DNA of 64,000 nt from Aphidius gifuensis (Eukaryota; Arthropoda; Insecta; Hymenoptera; Braconidae), in contig NC_057793.1 of the NCBI RefSeq assembly GCF_014905175.1, forward strand, positions 17,454,673 to 17,518,672, read 5' to 3'. The notes under the pieces are model-generated. The model did not search any database. It saw only the letters and a program-made list of their open reading frames with translations, and was not told the DNA's origin. Below, one piece after another: positions 1-10,080 of this stretch (the stretch's first letter is position 1; each line of letters starts with the position of its first letter). The translations under genes were made by a program, and so were the position numbers.

Positions 1-1590
1 TTGCAAGTTTTTACCATCCATACTCTTTGAAACAGATACAACTGTACCAAGTGCACCATTGACCATGCCTAATGTGTAGTCAATATTTCGCCTAATCATG
101 ATTTTTGCACCGATTTTAATTGTTATATTTTTTGCTAAACCAGCTGATCGACTAGCATCATATTCATTGTTAGCTAAGTCTTTTTCTGCATTTTTTCGAT
201 AAATAGGCTTACAATCGATGGTATCATTTGCACAGAGATTATATACTTCTTGTGTTTTTATTTTGTCTAACATAGCAGAATTTATTGCATCACACATTTC
301 ATTAGTTGGTAACAAGCATACAGCAGATGAAGGCAATTTTTGTATATAATTACACAGTTCATCGAGTCTGTCACCAACAGGGAATATATCTAAATTTATA
401 TTCCGAGTGCTTAACAGCTGAACATCTTCTTTCGTCATAGATCCAACTCTCAATCGAGACAAAAGTTTCCCATAGGCATCATCATTTCGCTGACGCATAT
501 TTATAGTAAGTTCATCATATTCAACCAATTGTTTCCAAATATTAAAATGTCCCATAGATTCAAGACATTTTTTCATATCATCGGATGATAAATCCATGTA
601 AACTGCGTCTTGAGCAACTGGCATAAGTTGCATTAGATCTCCAAAAAATAGGATATGTTTTTTACCGAACCATCCATTCAATTCATCAGAAGTATTAAAA
701 ATTTCATTCAATCTGCGATTTACATACATTAACGTAACATTAGAAACCATTGAAATTTCGTCAACAATCACTAGTGCAATGTCTCTTAACTGTTCACGTA
801 ATACCTTAAGAGCACCGTCAGATAAAGCCATGTACTTTGGTGTACCTCCATGCTGAACCGGCAGTGAAAAAATTCTATGCAGCGTCATACCGTTAATACC
901 AAATGCAGCAAGGCCTGTAGGAGCGGCAATTGCAATTTGACGATTTAATGTTTTTCGAATCCAAGTTTTAATAACGTAGATTAGAAAGCTTTTACCTGTT
1001 CCACCTTCTCCACTAATATAAATTTTTAAAGGTTCATCTTTATCATCCGTAAAAACATCAGTCACTTTCTGGAAGACTCTTAGCTGATCAGCATTCAACT
1101 CGCTGATCAGTTCATCTAAATCAACTTCTTCTTCTGCATCTGCATTACCAATATCTTTAAAATCTTTCATCGCTTCACCAGCAGCTTTTTCCGTAATACC
1201 ATCATTTATTGGATCTTCTAGTTGATCCTCAGGTTTATTTCCGATAATTTCATTTTCTTTTTCTTCAATTAGTTTTTGCATATGATCTAATCCTTCTTGA
1301 AAATCATCTAGACGCTTGTAATAATTACACGCTTCTTGAAGTTCTTTTTTTTTAGCATTAAATGAATCAGCGAATGTCTCAAAACCATCTTTCAATTCAT
1401 CAGTGTTTCTCCAAGGTTTAAATAAAAATAGTAATGAAAAGTAAAAGTCTTCAGGGTGGGTTTTTATATTGTATATCCAATGATGGATTAAATAGCCTCG
1501 AGATCGTTTTTTGACCCATAATATAGGGTTCCCTTGATCATTTATTTTGAGTGTAAAAAAAATGAATTGACGCATAGAAGGACGTCGGAG
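1..1590 (-). CDS. Helitron PIF1-family helicase, partial (runs off window start)
   Basis: Minus-strand open frame entering from position ~1558 and continuing past base 1, so the C-terminal helicase motifs lie outside the window. It opens with the conserved linker between Helitron Rep and helicase (ending FLFKPWRN, ~1400-1440), then a coiled, acidic stretch. The Walker A motif GEGGTGKS is at 988-1011 and Walker B VIVDEIS at 751-768. Near the edge is NGALGTVVS, typical of PIF1-like Helitron helicases. PIF1 helicases unwind DNA 5' to 3', and in Helitrons the domain is fused to Rep to drive rolling-circle transposition. Here it is cut from Rep by a tRNA-derived insertion (1597-1917), and its frame is shifted relative to Rep. 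Related helicase pieces lie at 33790-34149 and 53830-54825. Confidence 0.9.
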
Positions 1591-1596
1591 TTAACT

Positions 1597-1917
1597 TGAT
1601 GAAACTTAGAAAAAATAAGAAGCCCTGTGGTCTAGTGGTCAAGGCGTTTGCCCGGAAAGCAAAAGACCCGGGTTCGATTCCCGGCGGGGAACTTCGTTAT
1701 TTTTTCTAAGTTTCTGGTTTTTTTTTTTTTCAAACTAATGACACGCAAAATCGTGAAGCGTTCCACATTTTTTTGAAAAAACCGAAACAGAAAAATAACG
1801 AAGTTCCCCGCCGGGGTCTTCGAGCTAACCAAAGCTCTTAGCCTACAAAGTTTATCAAGTACTCCGGCATCACTCTATCACGTCAATTCGACCCGAAAAA
1901 ACCAGAAACCAGAAGTA
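1597..1917. mobile_element. tRNA-derived foldback insertion (SINE-like) with 6-bp target duplication
   Basis: A 321-bp insertion between Rep and helicase. TTAACT occurs at 1591-1596 and again at 1918-1923, as expected for a target-site duplication. The left half carries a tRNA-like unit (1621-1691). A diverged second copy of its 3' half, including the run ccggcggggaacttcgtta, lies in inverse orientation around 1791-1817, so the two halves can fold back. The tRNA-like unit is itself bracketed by the inverted pair cttagaaaaaataa (1605-1618) and ttattttttctaag (1697-1710), which extends the acceptor stem. No A-rich tail or ORF is seen. SINE is the likeliest class, but the head-to-head arrangement is unusual. 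Confidence 0.6.
1621..1691 (+). tRNA. tRNA-like sequence, anticodon GGA, probably a pseudo-tRNA/SINE head
   Basis: A box-like tggtctagtgg and B box ggttcgattcc are both present. The anticodon stem TTTGC/GCAAA (1647-1651, 1659-1663) is perfect with loop CCGGAAA. That gives anticodon GGA (Ser), but position 33 is C instead of the invariant U. The T stem CCGGG/CCCGG is perfect. The acceptor stem pairs in only about five of seven positions, and there is no long variable arm as tRNA-Ser would need. The D and T arms resemble tRNA-Glu/Asp. This favours a tRNA-derived element carrying pol III promoter boxes over a functional tRNA. Confidence 0.5.
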
Positions 1918-4030
1918 TTAACTCGACTTTATCCGACACAGGCTCAGATCTAACAACGTCCCACTCTTTGCAAAACTCATATAGACAAAGATTTTCCAAA
2001 ACAACAGGACGTGAAGGATAATGGTCATCAATTAAAGACGGGGCAAAAATATCGGTTGAATCTTCATCCAATGTTTTAATTTCCTCAAACGGTTTTACTT
2101 TACGCCCTCTAATTTGTCTCACATTCAACCATTTTATTGTTGTATTACTATCAGTTCCACTCAAAGAAGTTCCTAATAATGTATCTGCTGCTTCAAGAGC
2201 TCCAATTTCTCTATTATTTAAACTTTGAAAAGCAAAATTCCATAATCTGGTGAGCAATGGTGCTGTGGAGTTAATATCATTGACCATCGCTTGAGTTTTT
2301 GATCGCTCATGTTTCGTTATATATTTTGTAACATACCCTGTTAGGGCTGAGGAAGTTTCACCTACATATTGAATATCCACATTCCCTTCCCAAACTGAAA
2401 GAATAACAGGATTATAATCATTAATATTCCCTTCATCTTCGGTTCTAGGGAGATCATATAGTTTATTCTTAGACCGTGAATGTCTGTGATTTGCGATTGC
2501 GATTGCTGGATCACGTAAGACAAATGTCTCGGTAACAGGTCTAGGAAATCCAAATCGACAGCGTTTAATCGTTTTTCCGTATTTATTTTTTGATGACCTC
2601 ATACAATAACCATTATGATGATGATTTTGATGAGTCGTTACCCTACGATGCAATAATGGTGCCAAATTTTTATTTGGTATTTTGCAAGTCACATATTTTT
2701 GAATAAACTCAACTATTTCTTCAATTTCGTTTGCACCTATCATAGGCGCATTATCAACCCATAATAATATATGGAAATGTTGAATACCACGGCCTTGATA
2801 TTCCCGTCGCCAAAAATGATGATTAATTTTTCCAAGTGGATTACTTTCTGAGTTAAGGAAATCTAACATGGCATGAAATTTTTGATCCATGTAGCGAGAA
2901 ACTGACACAGGATCTGCAGCAATTACTTGACCCGGTAACATCTTGTCTAAGAATGGAGCATTAATTTCACGAACATATTGAATCAAATCATCACATAAAT
3001 ACTCTGCTGGACTTAGAGTAAGAAACCATGTAGCTGGACCATATTCTCTTATCATACACCTAAGATTATTTCTTGGCTTTTTCCAAAATTGTTCTGTGTT
3101 TGGGAGACGCTCAAATATAGAGCTTAACTCACTTTCTAACAGACCCTCACTTAATTTGTTTAAATAATTTTTTACAGTATAACTGTCACGTGGATTTGTA
3201 ACATTTAACATGTGATAAATTCCTGACTTTAATTTTCGAATACTATCATTTTGTAATAAATAAAATATATATTGCTGGTCTAGTCTGAATCGTGGCTTAA
3301 GGGAACAGAGTTTTTGCTTTATAAAATCATGATCGCGAACCTGCTTAGCTCGGTCTTGGCACTGTCCATTTATCCCTCGAGGATATAGGTTTGGAAAGCA
3401 CTGCAAATCTAAAGTTTTTACTCGTGAATCCAATGAATCGTCTTGAATTTTCAACATTTGATAAATGTCTGTAGCTGTTTGATTTATTCGTTTATCGTAC
3501 AAAGGATATATTGTATATTGTTCGTAGTTTAATTCTGAATGATCTATTTGAGTAAGCATAGCTCGTTTCTTCAAATTCTCTGTTTCATTTTTATCCTCTG
3601 CATTCAGATCTGGCTTAAAATTTTTATTTGCATACTCGGTGATAATTTTTTCAATTTTCTTACCAGAAATAAGTGCACCTAGGCTTTCATTATCAGTTTC
3701 GTCATCATTGGAACTATGTTGAGTTTTTATAGCAGTTTTATCATTCTGACCACAATCATAGGCGTTCGCTAAAAGAAGGAGTTCATCATTATCATTTTCT
3801 AAGTATTTTGATAAACTATGATTAGAGTGTATTATTTCATCTTGTTCAGATTTTGTTTTGCTGTCATTGATATAAGCACTTTTAGAACACTGAAAAGCAC
3901 CTTGTTTATCTAGACTATAATCCTGTGAAACATCACTGGCAGTTGATGCTGTTTTTCCACTTTTAGAACTTTTAGAACTTTTAGAATATGTAGAACATGT
4001 AGAAGACTGGGAATTTTGTTTAGGTACACG
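1883..4030 (-). pseudogene. Helitron Rep (HUH rolling-circle endonuclease) part of giant ORF, copy 1
   Basis: Continuous frame of 152 codons (4030-3575) without a start codon followed by 563 codons (3574-1883). It lies in the same frame as the ORF at 4031-8188 and is separated from it only by TAA 4031-4033. The Helitron-like N domain contains the metal-binding HFHILLW motif (HxH, coded at ~2762-2779) and the two-tyrosine region GYVTKYITKHE (~2311-2345), which nicks and joins DNA in this family. The last ~11 residues before the stop come from the tRNA-derived insertion, so the original protein continued into the helicase. A near-identical but deleted copy is at 34164-35922. Confidence 0.88.
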
Positions 4031-5105
4031 TTAACTAGAACTATGTAAAATATCACTGACAGTTAATGTAGTTTCTACACTGTCAAGAGATTGAGAATTT
4101 TGTTTAGGTACACGTTGACTAGAACTATGTAAAATATCACTGACAGTTAATGTAGTTTCTACACTGTCAAGAGATTGAGAATTTTGCTCAGCTACATGTT
4201 GGCTAGAGCTTTGTAAAACATCACTGGCAGTTAATGTAGTTTCTCTACTTTTAGAACTTTGAATGAAAGCATTAGCTCCAGCTGGATTTTCGATATTATT
4301 TTTTTCAGTACTAGTATTGTTTTCTAATGCTTCTTCATTATTTTCGAAGTTTTCTGAGACATTCGTTTCAACAAAATATTCAACATCCTTTTTTTCTACA
4401 TGTTGGCTAGAGCTTTGTAAAACATCACTGGCAGTTGATGCTGTTTTTCCACTTTTAGAACTTTTAGAACTTTTAGAACACGTAGAACATGTAGAACATG
4501 TAGAAGACTGGGAATTTTGTTTAGGTACACGTTGACTAGAACTATGTAAAATATCACTGACTGATAGTGTAGTTTCTACACTGTCAAGAGATTGAGAATT
4601 TTGTTTAGGTACACGTTGACTAGAACTATGTAAAATATCACTGACAGTTAATGTAGTTTCTACACTGTCAAGAGATTGAGAATTTTGCTCAGCTACATGT
4701 TGACTAGAGCTTTGTAAAACATCACTGGCAGTTAATGTAGTTTCTCTACTTTTAGAACTTTGAATGAAAGCATTAGCTCCAGCTGGATTTTCGATATTAT
4801 TTTTTTCAGTACTAGTATTGTTTTCTAATGCTTCTTCATTATTTTCGAAGTTTTCTGAGACATTCGTTTCAACAAAATATTCAACATCCTTTTTTTCTAC
4901 ATGTTGGCTAGAGCTTTGTAAAACATCACTGGCAGTTAATGTTGTTTCTCTACTTTTAGAACTTCGGATGAGAGCATTAGCTTCAGCTGGATTTTCGATA
5001 TTATTTTTTTCAGTACTAGTATTGTTTTCTAATGCTTCTTCATTATTTTCAAAGTTTTCTGAGACATTCGTTTCAACAAAATATTCAACATCCTTTTTTT
5101 CTAAA
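3950..5105 (-). repeat. Coding tandem repeats within the Helitron ORF
   Basis: Nested repeats in frame. An ~84-bp unit (28 aa, containing VETTLTVSDILHSSS) is repeated consecutively at 4031-4190 and 4510-4690. A longer unit beginning EKKDVEYFVETN and ending TASDVLQSSSQHV recurs three times (around 4200-4400, 4690-4900 and 4900-5105). A short run coding CSTCSTCSKSSKSSK expands a 9-bp motif near 4460-4500. Copy number and order differ from the second Helitron copy (35.93-36.41 kb), showing the array evolves by unequal exchange while keeping frame. Confidence 0.85.
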
Positions 5106-8100
5106 TATTGAATTAACTCTTCAGCAGATTCTGGCAATACAATGTCTTTATATAATAGATTGTTTAAACGTAACCATTGTAAAGCTTTGAATACTTTTTC
5201 TAAATTTACTAAATTTTGCCAAACAATTTTAGCTTTTGTAGGAATACTTCGTACTAGTATATATAGCTCATGGTTTGTATTGATTGGGTCGAATTTTGAA
5301 GCTAGTTTTCCCAAAGTTTCTGAAAGTGGTAGAGGTAAATGAAAACACTGCCCCTTAGATATTTGATATCTTGAAGAATGTGGCATATCTTTTTTTTGTA
5401 CAGTCCCAGCTCTTTGAACTACTTGAAAAGCTTTTGCTTGTTGAATCAACATTACTTCATAGTTTGATAACTCTCTAATTTCTTCGGGAACATTACCGTC
5501 CTGTAAATTGTTCAGTATACATGTTGGAGGAATATCTGATTTTCGGAAATATTTTAGACAATTATCACAAATATAATCGCTATCTTTTTCATCAGGATGA
5601 TTGATGAAGAATTCTTCCAACTGATCCCAGTATGGATTTACAATTGGCAAATAAAAATTATTGATATTCTTTAAGGAACGTTCAAAAAGTAATCGTTGGC
5701 AAGATCTACAATGATTTCTAGGTAAATCCATCATTTTTTTTGTGTAAATTTTGAACGCTGCACTATTCTCTGCAATAATCGAATCTTCAGTCAAGCAATC
5801 CATCTCATGACTTGTGCTAAATTCTACATTTTGTTTTTTCATTTCGTTTTCAACTTCTAATAATGATTTTATATTTGACATATCTAAATCATGGCTCAAT
5901 TTCAGTAATTTTCTATAATATTCATTTAATCTGTATAAACATCGTAACATTGACCTTATTGATGAGAAATGAGGTGATAAAAGATGCAGCGAGAAGCTGA
6001 TTGATTTACATGGATATTCACTGCTATAACAGCTAAATGAATGACCTAACTTATCTTCTGAATGCGTAATAAAACATTGTTGTAGAAATTTTGGACAACT
6101 TGACAACGTCTGAGTTACTAAAATTTGGAGAAAATTTTTATAGAGATTAAAAAGTTTTTGGTCTTTCAATACTGTGCAAATCGAATCACAGCTCCAAAAT
6201 TTTACACCCTTTTTATTTGTGTCAATTGGTAATATATTGACTGCTTGACCTTGTGGGTTTATAACAAAAGTCTCTGAAAACTTTTTTTGCTTTTTGATTT
6301 CCATTATCATTTCATTGTGTTCGTCGTCTTCATGCCTTCTTTTTACTGATATAGCATTTACTTGTTTTGGTTTTTCTGATTCATAATTAAAATTGTATGA
6401 TCGATCATAAAAATATGGTTCAGAAGATGAGGTATGCTTTGAGTCTCCACATAAATTCTCAATGTCAGAATCATCAATCATATTTTTTAAACGTGAATCT
6501 GCCATTTTTATCATTCTTTGAAGAGTTTTAAATTGGACAGAATAATAATTTTTCCTTGCTTGCATACACCACTTGACCATTTTTTCAGCTCTGAGCCTGG
6601 CTTCTGTTTCGTTTGTAAGATTGTCGATAGACTCAACCAGAATTTCATATGTAAGATTTTGAATATATATTTCTATTGAAGATTTAAACGGAACATATGT
6701 ATTATCGTCTTTTGGTAGCTCACTTTTCAAGATTTGAGGCTGTTTCGATACGTTTTTTTTTTTACTTTGAATCGTCGCTGTTTGAGCATTGTTGTCTAAG
6801 CGTGTTCGTTCCAAATATGCTTTATGTTCTTTTTTTACTATCTCTTCCAGTGGTAGTGGAAGTGGTGGATCGCTATGCTTAGTCATCGGAAAAGGAGTTA
6901 TTATCTGGGTTTCAAACATATTGAGCAAATGCTTTCTCAAATTGTCATACTCGTATTCAATAGTTTCAGGTTTATGACGAAATAATAAAGAAACTCCAAA
7001 TGCAATAGCCAGCACACCACAATCATCAGCATTTTGTTGTTGATGAACTCTTGGAAACCGCACATTGTTCTGTTCAACTGAATAAAATGGAAATAAACGT
7101 TGTAAATACATTTGATAATCATTATGGAGTATATGAATTTTTAATGAATCATAAATATGAATATTTTTACCATCGTAATAACTGCAAACCCAGTGATCAG
7201 TCATTGGGCCAGAAGCGCCTCTGCTATGGAGGATTTGTATATGTTTTTTAGTTTTTGGAATGGCTTGAATTTTATCTAAGTTTTGGATATATAAAGTATC
7301 TTGCGGTACATAATCAGAACAACCAGATAGCAACTTTCCGAAGAACAGCATGTCGTCTCCATTTAATCTTTGATTCCCTCCAATTCTATTTTTAGATTCT
7401 TCTGAAATACTTGGAACCTGTATAACCTTTCGTTTACAAATGCGCTTTTGGCCACAATCATATCCTTTAGTATTTAACAAAACGTCACCATTAGTTGGGC
7501 ATTTTCTTTTAGGAGTTTGAATATTTGGCAGAAAAGTAGGTACTTTGATATTTTTTTTCTCAAAAGTATTCTCGTCATCTCTCAGCCTATTATTAGTTGA
7601 ACTATGAATATTTGATCGAGGAAAAGGTAAGATATCGCGAAGTTCAAACATTGATAATAAATGGGCACGCATGTCTTGAACTTTATATGGCCTATATGTA
7701 GTCATTTCGGGGTTTTCGCCTAATGCAAGAGTTACTGCATTTGCAATAGCAAATACTCCACAATCATAACTGTTAGTTTGTTTCTGTACTCTGTGAAATT
7801 CTACAGTTTCTTCATCAAATGCATTGCCATATAACATCCGCAACTTTTTTATAATTTGTTTATTATCTAGATTTGAAATGTTTAAGGAATCATAAATATG
7901 AATTAAATCGCCATCATAATAACTGCATATCCAATGACCACCAATCATTTTATATGCATCCGGATGAGAAATATCTTCAGCTGCTGTATGTAAAATTTGA
8001 ATATGTTTACTATTAGCCGGTATTTGGACTGCGAGATCAGCATGTTGGAGCTCCCAACAGCGTATAAACTCATAATTTAATTTTTCATGCAATAAATTGG

Positions 8101-8188
8101 CGAAAAAGTCTATTTCTTCATCTCTCAGCAATGAATCAGAATTTAAAATGATTCTACGATCGAATTCGAATTGATCAAATTCAGACAT
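4031..8188 (-). CDS. Helitron N-terminal module: two ULP1/C48 SUMO-protease domains, Cys-rich/DUF6570-like block and repeats
   Basis: 1385 codons from ATG 8188. Domain 1 (~30-160) has the ULP catalytic order His85 (GGHWICSYYDG), Asp100 (HIYDSL), Gln137 and Cys143 (YDCGVFAIA). Domain 2 (~285-410) repeats it with His332, Asp347, Gln384 and Cys390 (DDCGVLAIA). Both triads are intact by eye. CxxC pairs follow at 827-830 and 874-877, then a block beginning IPPTCILNNL (~887-1020) that matches the DUF6570-type region found N-terminal to Helitron Rep. From ~1030 come Ser/Thr-rich tandem repeats. The stop TAA (4031-4033) sits where sister repeats read CAA, so it looks like a nonsense mutation inside one ~2100-codon polyprotein. 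C48 enzymes cleave SUMO from targets; a role in transposition is inference. Confidence 0.88.
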   Translation of the reverse strand: MSEFDQFEFDRRIILNSDSLLRDEEIDFFANLLHEKLNYEFIRCWELQHADLAVQIPANSKHIQILHTAAEDISHPDAYKMIGGHWICSYYDGDLIHIYDSLNISNLDNKQIIKKLRMLYGNAFDEETVEFHRVQKQTNSYDCGVFAIANAVTLALGENPEMTTYRPYKVQDMRAHLLSMFELRDILPFPRSNIHSSTNNRLRDDENTFEKKNIKVPTFLPNIQTPKRKCPTNGDVLLNTKGYDCGQKRICKRKVIQVPSISEESKNRIGGNQRLNGDDMLFFGKLLSGCSDYVPQDTLYIQNLDKIQAIPKTKKHIQILHSRGASGPMTDHWVCSYYDGKNIHIYDSLKIHILHNDYQMYLQRLFPFYSVEQNNVRFPRVHQQQNADDCGVLAIAFGVSLLFRHKPETIEYEYDNLRKHLLNMFETQIITPFPMTKHSDPPLPLPLEEIVKKEHKAYLERTRLDNNAQTATIQSKKKNVSKQPQILKSELPKDDNTYVPFKSSIEIYIQNLTYEILVESIDNLTNETEARLRAEKMVKWCMQARKNYYSVQFKTLQRMIKMADSRLKNMIDDSDIENLCGDSKHTSSSEPYFYDRSYNFNYESEKPKQVNAISVKRRHEDDEHNEMIMEIKKQKKFSETFVINPQGQAVNILPIDTNKKGVKFWSCDSICTVLKDQKLFNLYKNFLQILVTQTLSSCPKFLQQCFITHSEDKLGHSFSCYSSEYPCKSISFSLHLLSPHFSSIRSMLRCLYRLNEYYRKLLKLSHDLDMSNIKSLLEVENEMKKQNVEFSTSHEMDCLTEDSIIAENSAAFKIYTKKMMDLPRNHCRSCQRLLFERSLKNINNFYLPIVNPYWDQLEEFFINHPDEKDSDYICDNCLKYFRKSDIPPTCILNNLQDGNVPEEIRELSNYEVMLIQQAKAFQVVQRAGTVQKKDMPHSSRYQISKGQCFHLPLPLSETLGKLASKFDPINTNHELYILVRSIPTKAKIVWQNLVNLEKVFKALQWLRLNNLLYKDIVLPESAEELIQYLEKKDVEYFVETNVSENFENNEEALENNTSTEKNNIENPAEANALIRSSKSRETTLTASDVLQSSSQHVEKKDVEYFVETNVSENFENNEEALENNTSTEKNNIENPAGANAFIQSSKSRETTLTASDVLQSSSQHVAEQNSQSLDSVETTLTVSDILHSSSQRVPKQNSQSLDSVETTLSVSDILHSSSQRVPKQNSQSSTCSTCSTCSKSSKSSKSGKTASTASDVLQSSSQHVEKKDVEYFVETNVSENFENNEEALENNTSTEKNNIENPAGANAFIQSSKSRETTLTASDVLQSSSQHVAEQNSQSLDSVETTLTVSDILHSSSQRVPKQNSQSLDSVETTLTVSDILHSSS

Positions 8189-8280
8189 TTTTTTTCTAGT
8201 TATAAAATCTAGTAATAAAAATTATATGTAAATAAAAAGAACCACGACTCAAAATTTTTATAAATTGAGACGTTTTGAAA
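8189..8280. other. 5' flank of Helitron ORF
   Basis: AT-rich leader upstream of the start codon at 8188. No clear Helitron 5' terminus (TC) could be fixed by eye. Confidence 0.3.
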
Positions 8281-8700
8281 TATACTCTTGCCAGGGAAAT
8301 AAATCCTTCTAAAAAGAGAAAAAACTCCTGACGAGGTTATTAAGACTTTCTCGAAAGAAGAAAAAATACTCTTGTCAGGGAAATAAATCCTTCTAAAGAG
8401 AGAAAAAAACTCCTGACAAGGTCAATAAACCTTTCTCGAAAGAAGAAAAAATACTCTTGTCAAGGAAATGAGTTCTTCTGAAAAGAGAAAAAACTCTTGA
8501 CAAGGTCAATAAACCTTTCTCGAAAGAAGAAAAATTACTCTTGTCAAGGAAATGAATTCTTCTGGAAAGAGAAAAAACTCTTGACAAGGCCAATAATACT
8601 TTCTCGAAAGAAGAAAAAATACTCTTATCAAGGAAATGAATTCTTCTAGAAAGAGAAAAAACTCTTGACAAGGCCAATAATACTTTCTCGAAAGAAGTAA
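8281..8700. repeat. Five ~84-bp tandem repeats with internal inverted motif
   Basis: Five consecutive units, each beginning atactcttgtcaaggaaat and ending ctttctcgaaagaagaaaaa. Each unit contains cttgtcaag and, ~45 bp on, its reverse complement cttgacaag, so every unit can form a small hairpin. Units 4 and 5 are most alike and unit 1 most diverged. The ORFs that cross this array are by-products of the repeat. Confidence 0.85.
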
Positions 8701-9163
8701 AGTCCTGAAATATAATATAAAGAAAGGAAGAAGGTAAAAGGGACAAAAAAAAGATAGGTTAGGTAAACGTCAAACGAGGAATAATTTACAAAAAAAAAAT
8801 AGCGGTCATCAAAATTAAATTGAAAAGTTTTTAACATAAAATAATATTTTGATAGATGAATATGAATCACTTTAATATATTTGAACTATTTTAGAAACAA
8901 TAAAACACATTAAATATCACACACAAATGTCAAAACTTTGTCTCGAGTGCGACAACATTTATGTCAGTGGCGACAAGGAAAAAGGGTGTGGTCCGATTGA
9001 CAAACGTCAGGGTTAGGAAAGTATCATACAGCTGTATTATACGTAGGAATCGTACACGTATCATACATCATGGCTTGTATTTAAGATAAATCATTTGTAA
9101 CACCTCTCAGAGGTCAACTTTTTTTCAATTAATAATTAAATAAATATTTTAAATTAACCTCTT
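8701..9163. other. Non-coding AT-rich spacer
   Basis: No convincing ORF, RNA gene or repeat beyond short A/T runs. Confidence 0.4.
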
Positions 9164-10018
9164 GGGTGCATTCCTTTAATAAAATTTTTTCGCCTCTCTG
9201 CAATTTTACCTTATAACACCCTATAATACTGACCAAAATTTTATAGGAAAAAGCTGTTTCTTGTAGTGGCAGTACTGCAGTCCAATTCACAGGGCAAATT
9301 TTATACAATTTAGGGCTTTTTTTTGCCGGTGATGGCGCTTGTAAAATTTTTTTTATATAGATTTCACATACAAAAGTTCTGCAAGCGCCGCCAGTGGAGG
9401 AAAAAAGCCCTCAATTGTAATGCCCTGTGAATTGGACTGCTGGCACATGGCATTTTTTTTTTTTTTTGGCTCGAATTATTGAAGAAATAACCTGAATGAC
9501 TGTTTAATGTTCATATCAAACTGAAATAAATAGAAAATAGACTTGTTGTACTTGCTTGTTATTGTCACATAGGTGGTACAAAGGATTATCGTAAAAGTTT
9601 AAAGTCTGGATAATTACATAGAGGATTTTGTCACTTTTGTCATTTTTTCTGTGACTAGCCTTTAGTCAGTATTACAGGGCGAAATTGCAGAGCGAAAAAA
9701 ATTTTTTATTAAAGGAATGCACCCCCTCATTTCTTCAATAAAAATTTTTTTTTCGCTCTGCAATATCGCCCTGTAATACCGACAAATAGCTAGAAACAGA
9801 AACAACGACAAAAGTGATAAAATTCTCTATGTAATATCCCAGACTTTACTAATGTCTTTGATATAAACATTAAACAATCATTCAGGTTATTTCTTCAATA
9901 ATCGGAGCCAAGAAAAAAAAAAAATAATCACCAGTACTACCACAGCTTTTCCTATAAAATTTTGTCGTATTGAGGGCAATATTTGGAAACAAAAATTTTT
10001 TATTAAAGGAATGCACCC
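9164..10018. mobile_element. Foldback/TIR element, ends GGGTGCATTCCTTTAAT, with nested MITE
   Basis: The left end gggtgcattcctttaataaaa (9164) and right end ttattaaaggaatgcaccc (10018) are inverted copies. An additional internal copy (~9706-9724) faces a second arm starting ~9725. The stretch 9470-9722 is largely the reverse complement of 9728-9910 (shared blocks around cctgaatgactgtttaatgt, tcgctctgcaat, cgccctgtaatac). The element therefore folds back on itself. It contains no ORF and is interrupted by the 162-bp MITE at 9278-9439. No target duplication was recognised. Confidence 0.7.
9278..9439. mobile_element. 162-bp hairpin MITE, Harbinger-like, copy A
   Basis: Near-perfect palindrome with ends CAGTCCAATTCACAGGGCA/TGCCCTGTGAATTGGACTG, flanked by CTG at 9275-9277 and 9440-9442. 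A 3-bp CWG duplication is used by part of the PIF/Harbinger superfamily. Inserted inside the foldback element 9164-10018, so it is the younger insertion. Confidence 0.8.
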
Positions 10019-10080
10019 AGTAATGCTATTCCTAATTACTAATTAACACACCATTTTTGGGTTATTAGATAATCATACAG

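Noticed and set aside
1632..1832. 66-codon ORF across the tRNA-like insertion
   Set aside because: It lies inside the foldback element and is explained by it.
4263..5342. Plus-strand ORFs of 90, 115 and 66 codons
   Set aside because: Antisense shadows of the coding repeats of the Helitron ORF; they repeat with the same period.
8281..8700. CRISPR-like regular repeat array
   Set aside because: Units are contiguous without unique spacers, and the context is eukaryotic.
8393..8870. ORFs of 117 and 74 codons
   Set aside because: They arise from the 84-bp tandem repeats and AT-rich flank, with no protein-like composition.
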